Source: Thermoleophilia bacterium UBA6103 (GTDB lineage: Bacteria > Actinomycetota > Thermoleophilia > UBA2241). Taken from it: a stretch of DNA of 64,000 nucleotides. The first letter of the stretch is position 1. Each line of letters starts with the position of its first letter. A program made the position numbers and the translations under genes. Location: positions 1 to 64,000 of the forward strand of contig DIWP01000041.1 of the NCBI GenBank assembly GCA_002423545.1, given 5' to 3'. The notes under the pieces are model-generated. The model had not been told where the DNA came from, made no database searches, and saw only the letters and a program-made list of their open reading frames with translations. This document shows, piece after piece, positions 43,216 to 51,655 of this stretch.

Positions 43216-45225
43216 TCACTCCTGCGATGCGCCTGCCGGCGTCGTCTCCGGTCGCTGCGCGATGACCGTCAGGAAGGCGTCGCCGTAGCGCTCGAGCTTG
43301 GCGGCGCCGACGCCGGAGACGGCCAGCAGTTCGTCGCTGGTCGACGGCCGGGTCGCCGCCATCTCCCTCAGCGTCGCGTCGGAGAAGACGACATACGCCG
43401 GCACGTGCGCCTCGTCGGCCAGGCGCCGGCGCAGCTCCCGCAGGCGCTCGAACAGCTCGGTGTCGGCGTCGCTGAGATCGGCGCTCGCGGCGGCCCGAGC
43501 GGCGCGCTCACCCTTCTTGCGGGCGGCCTCCGTGAGGCGCACGCGCGGCCTGGCCAGCACCAGCTCCCGCTCGCCGTGCAGCAGGTCGCGGGCGGCCGGC
43601 GTGAGTTTGAGGACGGAGTAGTCGGCCATGTCCTGGCTCAGGTAGCCGAGGTGCACCAGCTGCCGCAGCAGGCTGAGCCACGCGTCGCGGCTGAGGTCGG
43701 CGCCGATGCCGAAGGTGCTCAGGCGGTCGTGGCTCAACCTCACGATCCGCTCCGTCTGCGCGCCGCGCAGCACGTCGGCGACGTGCCCGGCGCCGAACCG
43801 CTGGCCGACCCGGTACACGCAGCTCAGCGCCATCTGCGCGTGGCGGGTGGCGTCGTAGCGCTCGGGCGGCTCGAGGCAGACGTCGCAGTTGCCGCAGTCG
43901 TCGTCGAGCCGCTCGCCGAAGTAGCCCAGCAGCACGCGTCGCCGGCAGATCTGTGCCTCGGCGAGCCCGATCATCGCATTGAGCTTGTGCAGCTCGATGC
44001 GCACCCGTTCCGGGTCGCGGGCCGCCTCCTCTTGCCAGCCGTTCTGATCGCCGTCCGCCGGATCCCGGCGCCGGCGGCCGCCCTCGATGAGCGCCCGGAC
44101 CAGGGCCGCGTCGCCGAGCCCGAAGAGCAGGAGCGCCTCGGCCGGTGACCCGTCCCGTCCGCAGCGGCCGGTCTCCTGGTAGTAGCTCTCGACCGACTTG
44201 GGCAGGTCGTAGTGCACGACGAAGCGGACGTCGGGCTTGTCGATGCCCATCCCGAAGGCCACGGTGGCCACCACCACGTGCGTCTCATCGCGCTGGAACG
44301 ACTCCTGGACGCGGCGCCGCTCGGCGGCGTCCAGACCGGCATGATAGGCGGCCGCCTCGACGCCGGCGTCGCGCAATCGCTCCGCCACCTCCTCGGTCCG
44401 TTTGCGGCTCAGGCAGTAGACGATGCCGCTCTGGCCCCGGTGCAGCCCGATGAACGTGAGCAGCTGCTCGTGCGGCTTCTTCTTGTCCCGCACGGTGTAG
44501 CGGATGTTGGGGCGGTCGAAGCCGGCCACGTAGACCGGCGCCTCGCTGAGGCCCAGACGCGAGCGCACGTCCTCGCGCGTCTCTGGGTCGGCGGTGGCCG
44601 TGCATCCCAGGATGGGGACACCGGGGAACATGCCGCGCAGACGTCCCAGCTCGATGTACTCGGGCCGGAAGTCGTGACCCCACTGCGAGACGCAGTGGGC
44701 TTCGTCGATGGCGAAGAGGGCCACCGGGACGGCCTCGCTCTCAGGCGACGGATCGGTCTCAGCCGTCATCGCGGCCCGCCCTGCCCCCGCCGCCCCTTCT
44801 CCCGTGCCGGCAAGGCGGCTCAGAAAGGTCTCCGTCATGAGTCGCTCCGGCGCCACGTAGAGCAGATCCAGCTCCCCGCCATGAAGCTCGGCCAGCACGC
44901 GGCGCGCGTCGACCGGGTCCAGCGACGAGTTGTAGAAGGCGGCGCGCACGCCGTTGGCGCGCAGCGCGTCGACCTGGTCTTTCATCAGCGAGATGAGCGG
45001 CGAGACGACGATGCCGACGCCGGGCCGGTGCAGCGCCGGGATCTGGTAGCAGAGCGACTTGCCGCCGCCGGTAGGCATGAGGACGAAGGCGTCGCCGCCG
45101 GCGATCACATGCTCGACGATCTCCTGCTGGTGCGGGCGGAAGTCGGCGAAGCCGAACACCGCCCGCAGCGTGTGCAGGGGCGTGGGACCGGCGATGGCGG
45201 AAGTGGACGGCGAGGAGACGGACAC
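43216..45225 (-). CDS. recQ: RecQ family ATP-dependent DNA helicase
   Basis: About 669 residues. FRPHQQEIVEHV, Walker A MPTGGGKSLCYQ, DEAH-box AIDEAHCVSQWGHDFRPEY, CTATADPETREDV, GFDRPNIRY, VATVAFGMGIDKPDVRFV and the QETGRCGRDG motif VI are all present. The RQC zinc-binding cysteines follow (QICRRRVLLGYFG, CGNCDVC), then the winged helix and a C-terminal HRDC domain (LREMAATRPSTSDELLAVSGVG). It unwinds DNA 3' to 5' in repair and recombination. An insertion of about 25 residues (AGTGEGAAGAGRAAMTAETD) lies between motifs Ib and II. The start GTG at 45225 lacks a strong ribosome site. Confidence 0.93.
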   Translation of the reverse strand: MSVSSPSTSAIAGPTPLHTLRAVFGFADFRPHQQEIVEHVIAGGDAFVLMPTGGGKSLCYQIPALHRPGVGIVVSPLISLMKDQVDALRANGVRAAFYNSSLDPVDARRVLAELHGGELDLLYVAPERLMTETFLSRLAGTGEGAAGAGRAAMTAETDPSPESEAVPVALFAIDEAHCVSQWGHDFRPEYIELGRLRGMFPGVPILGCTATADPETREDVRSRLGLSEAPVYVAGFDRPNIRYTVRDKKKPHEQLLTFIGLHRGQSGIVYCLSRKRTEEVAERLRDAGVEAAAYHAGLDAAERRRVQESFQRDETHVVVATVAFGMGIDKPDVRFVVHYDLPKSVESYYQETGRCGRDGSPAEALLLFGLGDAALVRALIEGGRRRRDPADGDQNGWQEEAARDPERVRIELHKLNAMIGLAEAQICRRRVLLGYFGERLDDDCGNCDVCLEPPERYDATRHAQMALSCVYRVGQRFGAGHVADVLRGAQTERIVRLSHDRLSTFGIGADLSRDAWLSLLRQLVHLGYLSQDMADYSVLKLTPAARDLLHGERELVLARPRVRLTEAARKKGERAARAAASADLSDADTELFERLRELRRRLADEAHVPAYVVFSDATLREMAATRPSTSDELLAVSGVGAAKLERYGDAFLTVIAQRPETTPAGASQE

Positions 45226-45331
45226 ATCGCCACGGTACCACAGCGCGGAGACGGCATGTCGCCGCCGCCGGGGCGCCGGCCTGCCGCTCTTCAAGCGTGA
45301 AGGTCCGCGCTGAGAGCCCGCGGCGCCGCGG

Positions 45332-46045
45332 TCAGGACTGCGCGATGCGAGCCAGGGCGTCGAAGTCGAGGACCTCGACGAGCTCGCCGTTGCCGCTCAG
45401 GCGCACGACTCCGGCTCGCTTCAGGCTGCCGAAGGCGCGGCTCAGCGTCTCGGGGACCGTGCCAAGCCGGGCCGCCAGGTCGCGCTTGGTCATCGGCAGC
45501 CGGCAGATACGTGGTGGGCCGGCTCCGACGGCCGGCGGCCGCAGCTGTTCGCTGCACAGTTCCAGCAGAAAACGCGCCAGCCGGGCGGGTACCGGCAGCA
45601 GCAGTTCCTCGACACGACGGTTGAGCAGCGCCATAAGCTGGGCCATGCGCGCCATCACGGCCACCGCGAGCTCCGGCTCGCTCACCATGAGCGCGCGGAA
45701 CTCGGCGACCGGGAACCGGTAGACGACCGACGGCGCCGTCGCCTCGGTGTGGGACGGGTAGCGGTCCACCGAGAGCGCCGACTCGGCGAACGTGTCGCCG
45801 GGGCGCACGTACCGTAGCGTGGCCGTGCGTCCGTCGCGCAGCAGCTTGAAGACCTTGACCTCGCCGCGTACCAGCAGGAAGAACGCGGTCGCCGGGTCGC
45901 CCTGCGCGAAGACCTCCTCGCCGACTCCCACCTCTCGGCGCCGCGCGATGGCCGCCAGACGACCGAGCGAGGCTTCGTCGAGTCCGGCGAGCAGCCCGGC
46001 GCCGCCCAACTCCGCGAGCGCACGTTCATCCATCGTTCGAGCCAT
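45332..46045 (-). CDS. Crp/Fnr family transcriptional regulator
   Basis: About 237 residues. An N-terminal cyclic-nucleotide-binding-type beta barrel (EVFAQGDPATAFFLLVRGEVKVFKLL, RPGDTFAESAL) is followed by a dimerisation helix. The C-terminal winged helix-turn-helix has recognition helix TVPETLSRAFGSLKRAG. The ExxSR pattern in that helix is the Fnr/Dnr type that reads TTGA half-sites. There are no N-terminal Fnr cysteines, so it does not sense oxygen through an Fnr cluster; it may bind haem, NO, CO or a nucleotide. It lies 23 bp after the PIN toxin gene. The TTGAC-N4-GTCAA site before the CODH operon is a plausible target. Confidence 0.88.
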   Translation of the reverse strand: MARTMDERALAELGGAGLLAGLDEASLGRLAAIARRREVGVGEEVFAQGDPATAFFLLVRGEVKVFKLLRDGRTATLRYVRPGDTFAESALSVDRYPSHTEATAPSVVYRFPVAEFRALMVSEPELAVAVMARMAQLMALLNRRVEELLLPVPARLARFLLELCSEQLRPPAVGAGPPRICRLPMTKRDLAARLGTVPETLSRAFGSLKRAGVVRLSGNGELVEVLDFDALARIAQS

Positions 46046-46068
46046 CTTTCCGAGAGCCCCCCGATCGC

Positions 46069-46491
46069 TCACTCGTCCGGGCGCGCCTGCGACCGGTGGT
46101 GCGCGATGAATGCCGCCGGCGACATGACGACGACTCCATGGCGCGAGCACTCTGGAAAGTGGGCCAGGTTGCCGGTGATGAGGCAGTCAGCCCGGCAGGC
46201 CGCGGCGACTTCCAGGAACGGCTCATCATCTGCGTCGGGTAGCGCCTCCGGGAGCGGCGACGAGGCCACGAGGTGCGCCTGGTGCTCGATCAGGTCGAGC
46301 AGCGCGCCGACCGCGTCGGGGTCGAACGCGAACCGGGGTCTCCACAGCACGTCCTCGTACTCGGAGAGGATGCGCGCGTCGAGACAGAGGACCACCTCGC
46401 CGGAGGAGACCATCCGCACGATCTCACCCGGTGGACCGAAGGGCGACAGCAGCCCAGATACCAGCACGTTCGTATCTAGGACGACGTTCAC
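46069..46491 (-). CDS. PIN-domain toxin (COG1569 type)
   Basis: 140 residues. The catalytic acidic residues are LDTNVLVSGLL, SEYEDVLWRP, LPDADDEPFLEVA and CLITGNLAHF, all typical of PIN RNases of the putative toxin-antitoxin PIN family. Its ATG overlaps the stop of the antitoxin gene (ATGA), so the pair is translationally coupled. The toxin should cleave tRNA, rRNA or mRNA when freed from the antitoxin. Confidence 0.88.
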   Translation of the reverse strand: MNVVLDTNVLVSGLLSPFGPPGEIVRMVSSGEVVLCLDARILSEYEDVLWRPRFAFDPDAVGALLDLIEHQAHLVASSPLPEALPDADDEPFLEVAAACRADCLITGNLAHFPECSRHGVVVMSPAAFIAHHRSQARPDE

Positions 46492-46859
46492 CGCGAGACT
46501 GCATCGCCGCCCGCGGGCACTCGCCCTCGCCGGGGGACTTCGTTGGCGCGCGTCTCGCGCGGGGACGCCGCGCGCGTCCGGCGCTCCCGGCGCGCGGCTG
46601 CGATCTCGGCCTCGATGTCCTCGTCCGAGAAGACATCCGTGCCGCGCCGAGTCGAATCACGTTGCAGCCGAGCGACGGCCTCGACGGCGCGTGCTCGCCG
46701 GAACGCCGAGAGCGACTCCTCGAAGTTGGACTCGTCTATCGCCACCAGGAGAGCGACCGGACGTCCGTTGCTGGTGATGACCATCTCGCGCTCGTCGGGC
46801 AGGTCGCGCCACAGCTCAGCCGACCTGCTGCGCAGATCGCGCACACTGACGAATCTCAT
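46488..46859 (-). CDS. Antitoxin of Phd/YefM-like type
   Basis: 123 residues. MRFVSVRDLRSRSAELWRDL and MVITSNGRPVALLVAI are the N-terminal Phd/YefM dimerisation and DNA-binding fold. The charged C-terminal half (DVFSDEDIEAEIAAARRERR) would wrap the PIN toxin. The ATG is preceded by GGAAGGAGG, and a promoter-like pair lies just upstream. Autorepression with the toxin is expected from the family. Confidence 0.85.
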   Translation of the reverse strand: MRFVSVRDLRSRSAELWRDLPDEREMVITSNGRPVALLVAIDESNFEESLSAFRRARAVEAVARLQRDSTRRGTDVFSDEDIEAEIAAARRERRTRAASPRETRANEVPRRGRVPAGGDAVSR

Positions 46860-46884
46860 AACGGCCTCCTTCCGTGACCCTTAG

Positions 46885-46912
46885 TGTGTACCCATATGTC
46901 ACTCAAGGTCAA
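46885..46912 (-). promoter_or_regulatory. Promoter-like pair before the antitoxin/PIN genes
   Basis: On the minus strand TTGACC (46912-46907) and TACACA (46890-46885) are 16 bases apart. The -35 hexamer overlaps the stop of the upstream DNA methyltransferase gene. Confidence 0.45.
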
Positions 46913-47826
46913 CAGCGGTCGTCTGAGTCGCGCCTGCGACCGGCCCCGGCATCCCCGGCTATCGCCGCCGCAGACGTCTCCCAGCCGACCCATTCGAGGC
47001 CGTCGACGCCGGCGAAGCGCCGCGCCATCACTTCGAGCGCCTCGGGGTTGTCGTCGACCAGGATGAATCGGCGGCCCAGCTCGAGGGCCGCCGCGCCGGT
47101 CGTGCCGCTGCCGGCGAAGAAGTCGAGGACCAGGCCGCCGGGCGGCGCCGAGGCCTGCACGATGCGGCGCAGGATCCCCAGCGGCTTCTGCGTCGGATAC
47201 CCGGTCTTCTCGCGCCCGTTGGTGGCCACGATCGTGTGCCACCAGGTGTCTGTCGGCAGCTTGCCGCGGGCCGCCTTCTCCGGCCCGACGAGGCCCGGCG
47301 CCATGTATGGGATGCGCTCGATCTGGTCGCGATCGAAGACGTGCTCGCCGGGGGTCTTCGCGTAGAAGAAGATGGTGTCGTGCTTGGCCGGCCAGCGGTC
47401 CCGGGGTCGGCCGCCGTAGTCGTAGGCCCAGATGATCTCGTTGAGGAAGGCATCGCGGCCGAAGATGCCGTCGAGCAGGAGCTTGCAGTAGTGCGCCTCG
47501 CGGTAGTCGACGTGGAGGTACAGCGATCCGTGGGCCGCCAGGACGCGATGAGCCTCGACGAGCCGCGGCTCCAGGAAACCGAGGTAGTCGTCGAAGAGGT
47601 CGCTGAACCGCCGCGTGCCGATCGTGATGCTGTCGTATCGCCGGCCCTGGAAGCCGATCCGGTCGCCGTCTTCCGAGCGGACCGTCCTGAGCTGCGTGCG
47701 GCGCTGGGTGCGGCCGGTGTTGAAGGGGGGGTCGATGTAGATGAGGTCGATCGACCCCGCCGGCAGCGTCGCCAGCACGTCGAGGTTGTCGGCGAAGTGG
47801 ATCTGCCCTGTCAGGCCGTCGCGCAT
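46909..47826 (-). CDS. Solitary DNA methyltransferase (beta class, N4/N6)
   Basis: 305 residues. The catalytic motif IYIDPPFNTGRTQ (DPPF type) comes before the SAM-binding LDFFAGSGTTGAAAL near the C-terminus. This order is that of beta-class adenine-N6 or cytosine-N4 methyltransferases. A target-recognition region lies between (AYDYGGRPRDRWPAKHDTIFFY). No restriction endonuclease gene is nearby, so it may be an orphan regulatory or protective methylase. It starts at an ATG with GAGAGGG upstream. Confidence 0.9.
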   Translation of the reverse strand: MRDGLTGQIHFADNLDVLATLPAGSIDLIYIDPPFNTGRTQRRTQLRTVRSEDGDRIGFQGRRYDSITIGTRRFSDLFDDYLGFLEPRLVEAHRVLAAHGSLYLHVDYREAHYCKLLLDGIFGRDAFLNEIIWAYDYGGRPRDRWPAKHDTIFFYAKTPGEHVFDRDQIERIPYMAPGLVGPEKAARGKLPTDTWWHTIVATNGREKTGYPTQKPLGILRRIVQASAPPGGLVLDFFAGSGTTGAAALELGRRFILVDDNPEALEVMARRFAGVDGLEWVGWETSAAAIAGDAGAGRRRDSDDRC

Positions 47827-47853
47827 CGTGAGAACCCTCTCAGATGCGAGCGG

Positions 47854-47928
47854 CGCCCGGCAAGGCGGGCGGCAGACCGGCCGTCCGCGCGCCTCGCGGC
47901 GTCGCCCGGCAAGGCGGGCGGCAGGCCG
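47854..47928. repeat. 26-bp direct repeat upstream of the DNA methyltransferase gene
   Basis: Two copies starting CGCCCGGCAAGGCGGGCGGC lie at 47854-47879 and 47903-47928, 49 bp apart, and differ by one base. They occupy the gap between the GNAT and methyltransferase genes. The inner part is itself partly self-complementary (GCCCGGCAAGGCGGGC). Confidence 0.75.
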
Positions 47929-47983
47929 TCTGTCTGCGGGGGCCCGGACCGGTCGCCCCTGCTCCGCCGGCCGGTCCCCAGTC

Positions 47984-48499
47984 TCACACGCGACGCTCCA
48001 GCCGCACCACCTCGGTCTGCACGTCGCCGATCGTGATCTCGCGACGGCGCACCTGGGTCGTGAAGCCTTCGCGATGCCAGAACGCCAGAGAGCGTTCCCG
48101 CAGCGCGATGACGCCGGCGGCCAGCGATGAGATGCCGGCCGCGCGGGCGTCGTCGGCGATCGCCGCCACGATCCGACGGCCGACTCCCCGGGAGCGCATG
48201 TCCACGTCGACCAGGACGATGCCGATCATCCACTGCCCTTCGTGGGCGAAGCGGCGCAGGACCTCGGCGTAGCCCGCCAGACGACCGTCCCGGTAGGCGC
48301 GGTAGATGACCTCGTCGACGCGCGTGAAGCCGTCCGGCAGATCGTCGAGGTCGGCCTGGAACGACGCCGGGGTCGGCGGCGGATCGTCGACCTCGACGAA
48401 GAAGTCGGCGGCGCGCAGGCGCAGGTCGTGGATCTCGGCCAGGTCGGCTTCGCCTAGGTCCAGGACCTCGGTGCGCGTGATGCCGGTCGAGGCCGTCAT
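47984..48499 (-). CDS. GNAT-family acetyltransferase
   Basis: About 171 residues. GQWMIGIVLVDVDMRSRGVGRRIVAAIADDAR holds the acetyl-CoA pyrophosphate loop (RSRGVG), and SLAFWHREGFTTQ matches motif B. The acceptor is unknown. Its ATG overlaps the macrodomain gene stop (ATGA), so they are coupled. Confidence 0.85.
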   Translation of the reverse strand: MTASTGITRTEVLDLGEADLAEIHDLRLRAADFFVEVDDPPPTPASFQADLDDLPDGFTRVDEVIYRAYRDGRLAGYAEVLRRFAHEGQWMIGIVLVDVDMRSRGVGRRIVAAIADDARAAGISSLAAGVIALRERSLAFWHREGFTTQVRRREITIGDVQTEVVRLERRV

Positions 48500-49059
48500 C
48501 GGGCGTCGACCTCCGGGCCGGCAAGACGCCGGCGATAGAGATCGGCATCGTCGGCGCCGAAGCAGCAGAAGACCACGTGCTCCGGCAGATCGTTGGCGGC
48601 CAGCCACTGCACGACGGCGCCGACCGCCACCTCGCAGGCGGCCTCGTGCGGATAGCCGTAGACGCCGGTGGAGACACACGGAAAGGCGATCGTGCGCACG
48701 CCGGCATCCCGAGCCAGCTCCAGCGACGAGCGGTAGCAGGAAGCGAGCAGCTCGGGCTCGTCGTGTTGGCCGTCGCGGTACACCGGCCCCACCGTGTGGA
48801 TCACGTGACGCGCCGGCAGGCGGTAGCCCCTGGTGCGGCGCGCCTGGCCGGTCGGGCAGCCGCCCAGCGTGCGGCACTCGGCCAGCAGCTCCGGGCCGGC
48901 GGCCCGATGGATGGCGCCATCGACCCCGCCGCCGCCGAGCAGCGTGGTGTTGGCGGCGTTGACGATGGCGTCGACGTCGAGCCGGGTGATGTCCCCCTCG
49001 ACCACCGACATGCGGCCGGCGAGCCCGGCCTCGTGCGTGTCGTGCGTCGTGTCAGTCAT
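48496..49059 (-). CDS. Macrodomain protein (O-acetyl-ADP-ribose deacetylase type)
   Basis: 187 residues. VEGDITRLDVDAIVNAANTTLLGGGGVDGAIHRAAG and FPCVSTGVYGYPHEAACEVAV are the two ADP-ribose-binding loops of the YmdB/MacroD class. Those enzymes remove ADP-ribose or acetyl groups from ADP-ribosylated substrates. It overlaps its neighbours on both sides, forming a tight unit with the GNAT protein and the 164-residue unknown protein. Confidence 0.92.
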   Translation of the reverse strand: MTDTTHDTHEAGLAGRMSVVEGDITRLDVDAIVNAANTTLLGGGGVDGAIHRAAGPELLAECRTLGGCPTGQARRTRGYRLPARHVIHTVGPVYRDGQHDEPELLASCYRSSLELARDAGVRTIAFPCVSTGVYGYPHEAACEVAVGAVVQWLAANDLPEHVVFCCFGADDADLYRRRLAGPEVDAR

Positions 49060-49546
49060 GCTCGCTCCTCCCTGTGCGGGCCTTCGGCGGAGGCCGCTTC
49101 CGCGGGCCCCGCTCGAGCTTCAGGGCCGTCAACCGCTCGTAGATCCGATCGGCCTCGGCGGCGATCGCCGCGCCGTCGGCGCCTTGGGCCTCGAGGTCGC
49201 CCAGGACGGCTGCCACCGCTGCGTCGTAGTCCCGTCTGAAGCTGTCGTTGACGCGCTTCCACGGTACTCCTGCGAGCGGTCGGGCCGTCGCCGGGTCGTA
49301 GGTGATCGTCCCGACCGCCAGTAGCACGGCGATGATCGGATACCCGGCGTAGCCCTGCCAGTACGACGCGTTGTCGTTCGACGTGTACCGTCGGCCATCG
49401 TCGTCCCAGGTGACGGTGTACTCCCGGGTGCCGTCCGACGAGAGGACGCGAGCCTCGTTCCCGCTCACGATCCGAACGCGGCCGTCGGCGACCGCGCTCA
49501 AGGCCTCGTACACCTTCGCCTTCGGCGGCAGCTTCCACTCGGTCAT
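49052..49546 (-). CDS. Protein of unknown function, 164 residues
   Basis: Start ATG with AGGAAG upstream. The first half could form a small beta domain (VRIVSGNEARVLSSDGTREY, YTVTWDDDGRRYTSNDN). One hydrophobic segment follows (YPIIAVLLAVGTITYD). The rest is helical and ends in a basic tail (GPRKRPPPKARTGR). I do not recognise the family. It is the first gene of the macrodomain/GNAT unit and overlaps the macrodomain gene by eight bases. Confidence 0.65.
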   Translation of the reverse strand: MTEWKLPPKAKVYEALSAVADGRVRIVSGNEARVLSSDGTREYTVTWDDDGRRYTSNDNASYWQGYAGYPIIAVLLAVGTITYDPATARPLAGVPWKRVNDSFRRDYDAAVAAVLGDLEAQGADGAAIAAEADRIYERLTALKLERGPRKRPPPKARTGRSEHD

Positions 49547-49620
49547 CGTCTCAGCTTCCTCGCTCGGACTCCTCACCGGCCACTCTGGGTGAGCGGTCGC
49601 CGTGGACCGGCTCCCGGTCG

Positions 49621-50142
49621 TCAGCCGTCGGTCGCCGGCCCTGCCAGGCCGAGCGCTGCGGGCAGCGTGTCGGCCCACGTCCTGATCGCCGTCCAGTCGC
49701 GGATGTCGCTGGGTGGCATCTTCTTCATCGCCGGATTCGAGTGCGGAAAGCGCAGGACGGTGGGATCGAAACGGCCGCCGAAGATCGCGATCGAGACCGG
49801 CGTGAGCCATCTCTGCCTGGCTAGGGCGCGGTCGAGCTGCTTGCGCGCCCCATCGAGCTCGTCGCCGGTGTCGTTGAACGGTCCCATGGCGAACACGGCC
49901 ACAGGCGTCGCCACCAGAGCCCCGCGATGCCGATCGAGGAAGCGGCGGGCATCCTTGTGCCAGCGGAAGAAGTAGAGCGCGCCGCCCAGGACGACCGCCG
50001 CGTAGCCGCTCACGTCGTCGACCTCGCCGGCGGCCCGCACATCGACGTCGAGGCCGTGCTCGCCGAGCGTGGCCGCGATGGCCTCCGCGACCTCGCGCGT
50101 AGAGCCGTAGGTGGTCGCGTAGGCGACCAGGACAGATGCCAT
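49621..50142 (-). CDS. Flavodoxin-like protein (HemG-type)
   Basis: 173 residues. LVAYATTYGSTREVAEAIA is the FMN phosphate-binding loop of a flavodoxin. VLGGALYFFRWHKDARRFLDRH and FGGRFDPTVLRFP resemble the menaquinone-dependent protoporphyrinogen oxidase HemG and flavodoxin-domain proteins. The reaction is not certain. It is the last gene of the TetR-ABC-CbiZ-methyltransferase operon and overlaps the preceding stop. Confidence 0.8.
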   Translation of the reverse strand: MASVLVAYATTYGSTREVAEAIAATLGEHGLDVDVRAAGEVDDVSGYAAVVLGGALYFFRWHKDARRFLDRHRGALVATPVAVFAMGPFNDTGDELDGARKQLDRALARQRWLTPVSIAIFGGRFDPTVLRFPHSNPAMKKMPPSDIRDWTAIRTWADTLPAALGLAGPATDG

Positions 50143-50867
50143 CAGGGGAGCTCGTCTCCCTGGTCGCCGGGGTCCGGCGGCCTCCCGGAGCCGACCTCGC
50201 CGGCGAAGATGTAGGAGACGCGGTTCTGCGGCCGCGACCGGCCGCGCACGCCGGCGGCGGCCATGAGACCTTCCATGCCCGCGGGAGTGACGAATCCCGC
50301 CGGCTCGCCGAGCAGCCTCTCGGCGAGCGCTATGAAGCGGATGCTCAGCGCCTCCGCATCGAGCTCGGCGATGACGACGCCGCCGCCCGGACGCACGACG
50401 CGCGCCATCTCGCGGACGGCCTCATCGCGGCGCCTGAAGTGGTGGAAGGCGTCGCAGATCAGGGCGGCGTCGAAGTTGTCGTCGGGGAACGGCAACGCCG
50501 CCGCATCCCCGACGATGGCCTCCACGCCGGGAAGGCCGTCTGCGTAGCGCAGCATGTTCGGGCTGGCGTCGACGACGGTCACCGCGCAGGGCACGGTCCG
50601 GGCGAGGTGACCGGCCAACGCGCCGGTGCCGCCGCCGAGGTCGAGCAGCCGGCCCTGTTCCGGCAGGTACGGCGCCAGCGTCTGCGCGAACACGTCGACG
50701 CTGTCTTCGTCCCAGCGCCTGTCCGTGCGCGCGAACAACGGCGCCGTCCATCTGAAGATACCGCCCGACAAGGCTCGCCTCCGAGTCGTCCTCTCCGCCT
50801 CAGCCGCTGCGTCCAGCGTACACGTTCTAGGCGCGTCGGGAGTCTGCCCGCTCACGGGCGAGGCCAT
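50142..50867 (-). CDS. Class I SAM-dependent methyltransferase (UbiE-like)
   Basis: About 241 residues. The SAM loop GRLLDLGGGTGALAGHLA is followed by VDASPNMLRYA, DAAALPFPDDNFDAALICDAFHHF and the PGGGVVIAEL post-motif, as in UbiE/COQ5-type enzymes. The substrate is unknown; corrinoid precursor, quinone or small-molecule methylation are possible. The assigned ATG overlaps the end of cbiZ by 41 bases; a GTG at 50855 is an alternative start. Confidence 0.82.
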   Translation of the reverse strand: MASPVSGQTPDAPRTCTLDAAAEAERTTRRRALSGGIFRWTAPLFARTDRRWDEDSVDVFAQTLAPYLPEQGRLLDLGGGTGALAGHLARTVPCAVTVVDASPNMLRYADGLPGVEAIVGDAAALPFPDDNFDAALICDAFHHFRRRDEAVREMARVVRPGGGVVIAELDAEALSIRFIALAERLLGEPAGFVTPAGMEGLMAAAGVRGRSRPQNRVSYIFAGEVGSGRPPDPGDQGDELP

Positions 50868-51606
50868 CCATCGCGGCGTCTACTGCGGCATCCACTGCGG
50901 CAACGGTCGAGACCGTCGCTGCGCCGACGGCTTCGAGGACCGAGCGGCCGACGATCTCGCCGAAGAGGACATGCTTGCCGGCCCAGCTGACCTTCTGCGG
51001 TCCGCAGCCACCGACCACGGCGACGGCATCTGTGCCAGTGCCTGTCGCCGGTCGCCCGGACACGGGGCTGGTGACTCCGGCCTGCTGCAGGGCGGCCGAC
51101 TTGCCCTCAGTGGCGATCATCAGCGATTCGACCAGAGCCGCCTCGGTGAGGATAGCGGACGTCAGCACGATGGTGTTGATCGTGCCTCGCTCAGTCGGTC
51201 GGTCGGCCATGAGACGATGCTCGGCCCGGTCGCCGGCACAGCAGGGATTGGACAGTCCGCACGTGACGAGCACCACCAGGTCGACGCCCTGCTCGGTCGT
51301 CCGGACGATGCGCAGGGAGTCCATGGTCGCGGCCGTCATCATGCCTACGCAGGTGCCGTGCCAGTCTCGGTCGGCGCAGTATCGGCTGAGTGTCTCCTCC
51401 GGCGGTTCTCCCGTCTCGCAGCGCTGCGGCACCGCGAGGTTCAGGAGGCGACTCGCTTCGGTGAGCCCACCGTTGAGGACGGCGCTGCTGAGCACTGTGC
51501 GGGGTGGGGACAGCTCCACGTGCAGATGGGCCGGCGTCCGCTCCAGCGTGACGCCGTCCATGAGGGTCACGACTCTCGGCAGCGGCTCGTTCACGGGTGC
51601 CTGCAT
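50827..51606 (-). CDS. cbiZ: Adenosylcobinamide amidohydrolase (cobamide remodelling)
   Basis: 259 residues. The CbiZ signature is clear: SSAVLNGGLTEASRLLN, CVGMMTAATMDSLRIV, LVVLVTCGLSNPCCAGD and GTINTIVLTSAILTEAALVES. ATEGKSAALQQAGV and ATGTGTDAVAVV complete it. CbiZ cleaves adenosylcobinamide to adenosylcobyric acid, salvaging incomplete corrinoids or remodelling cobamides with foreign lower ligands. It is usually archaeal or in anaerobes with imported corrinoids. Here it follows an ABC-2-type transporter permease rather than BtuCDF, in a TetR-controlled operon. Confidence 0.92.
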   Translation of the reverse strand: MQAPVNEPLPRVVTLMDGVTLERTPAHLHVELSPPRTVLSSAVLNGGLTEASRLLNLAVPQRCETGEPPEETLSRYCADRDWHGTCVGMMTAATMDSLRIVRTTEQGVDLVVLVTCGLSNPCCAGDRAEHRLMADRPTERGTINTIVLTSAILTEAALVESLMIATEGKSAALQQAGVTSPVSGRPATGTGTDAVAVVGGCGPQKVSWAGKHVLFGEIVGRSVLEAVGAATVSTVAAVDAAVDAAMDGLARERADSRRA

Positions 51607-51655
51607 CCCGGGCGCCGGGACCGGTGCTGTCGCGCGCGGCGAAGCCTCTGCACGC

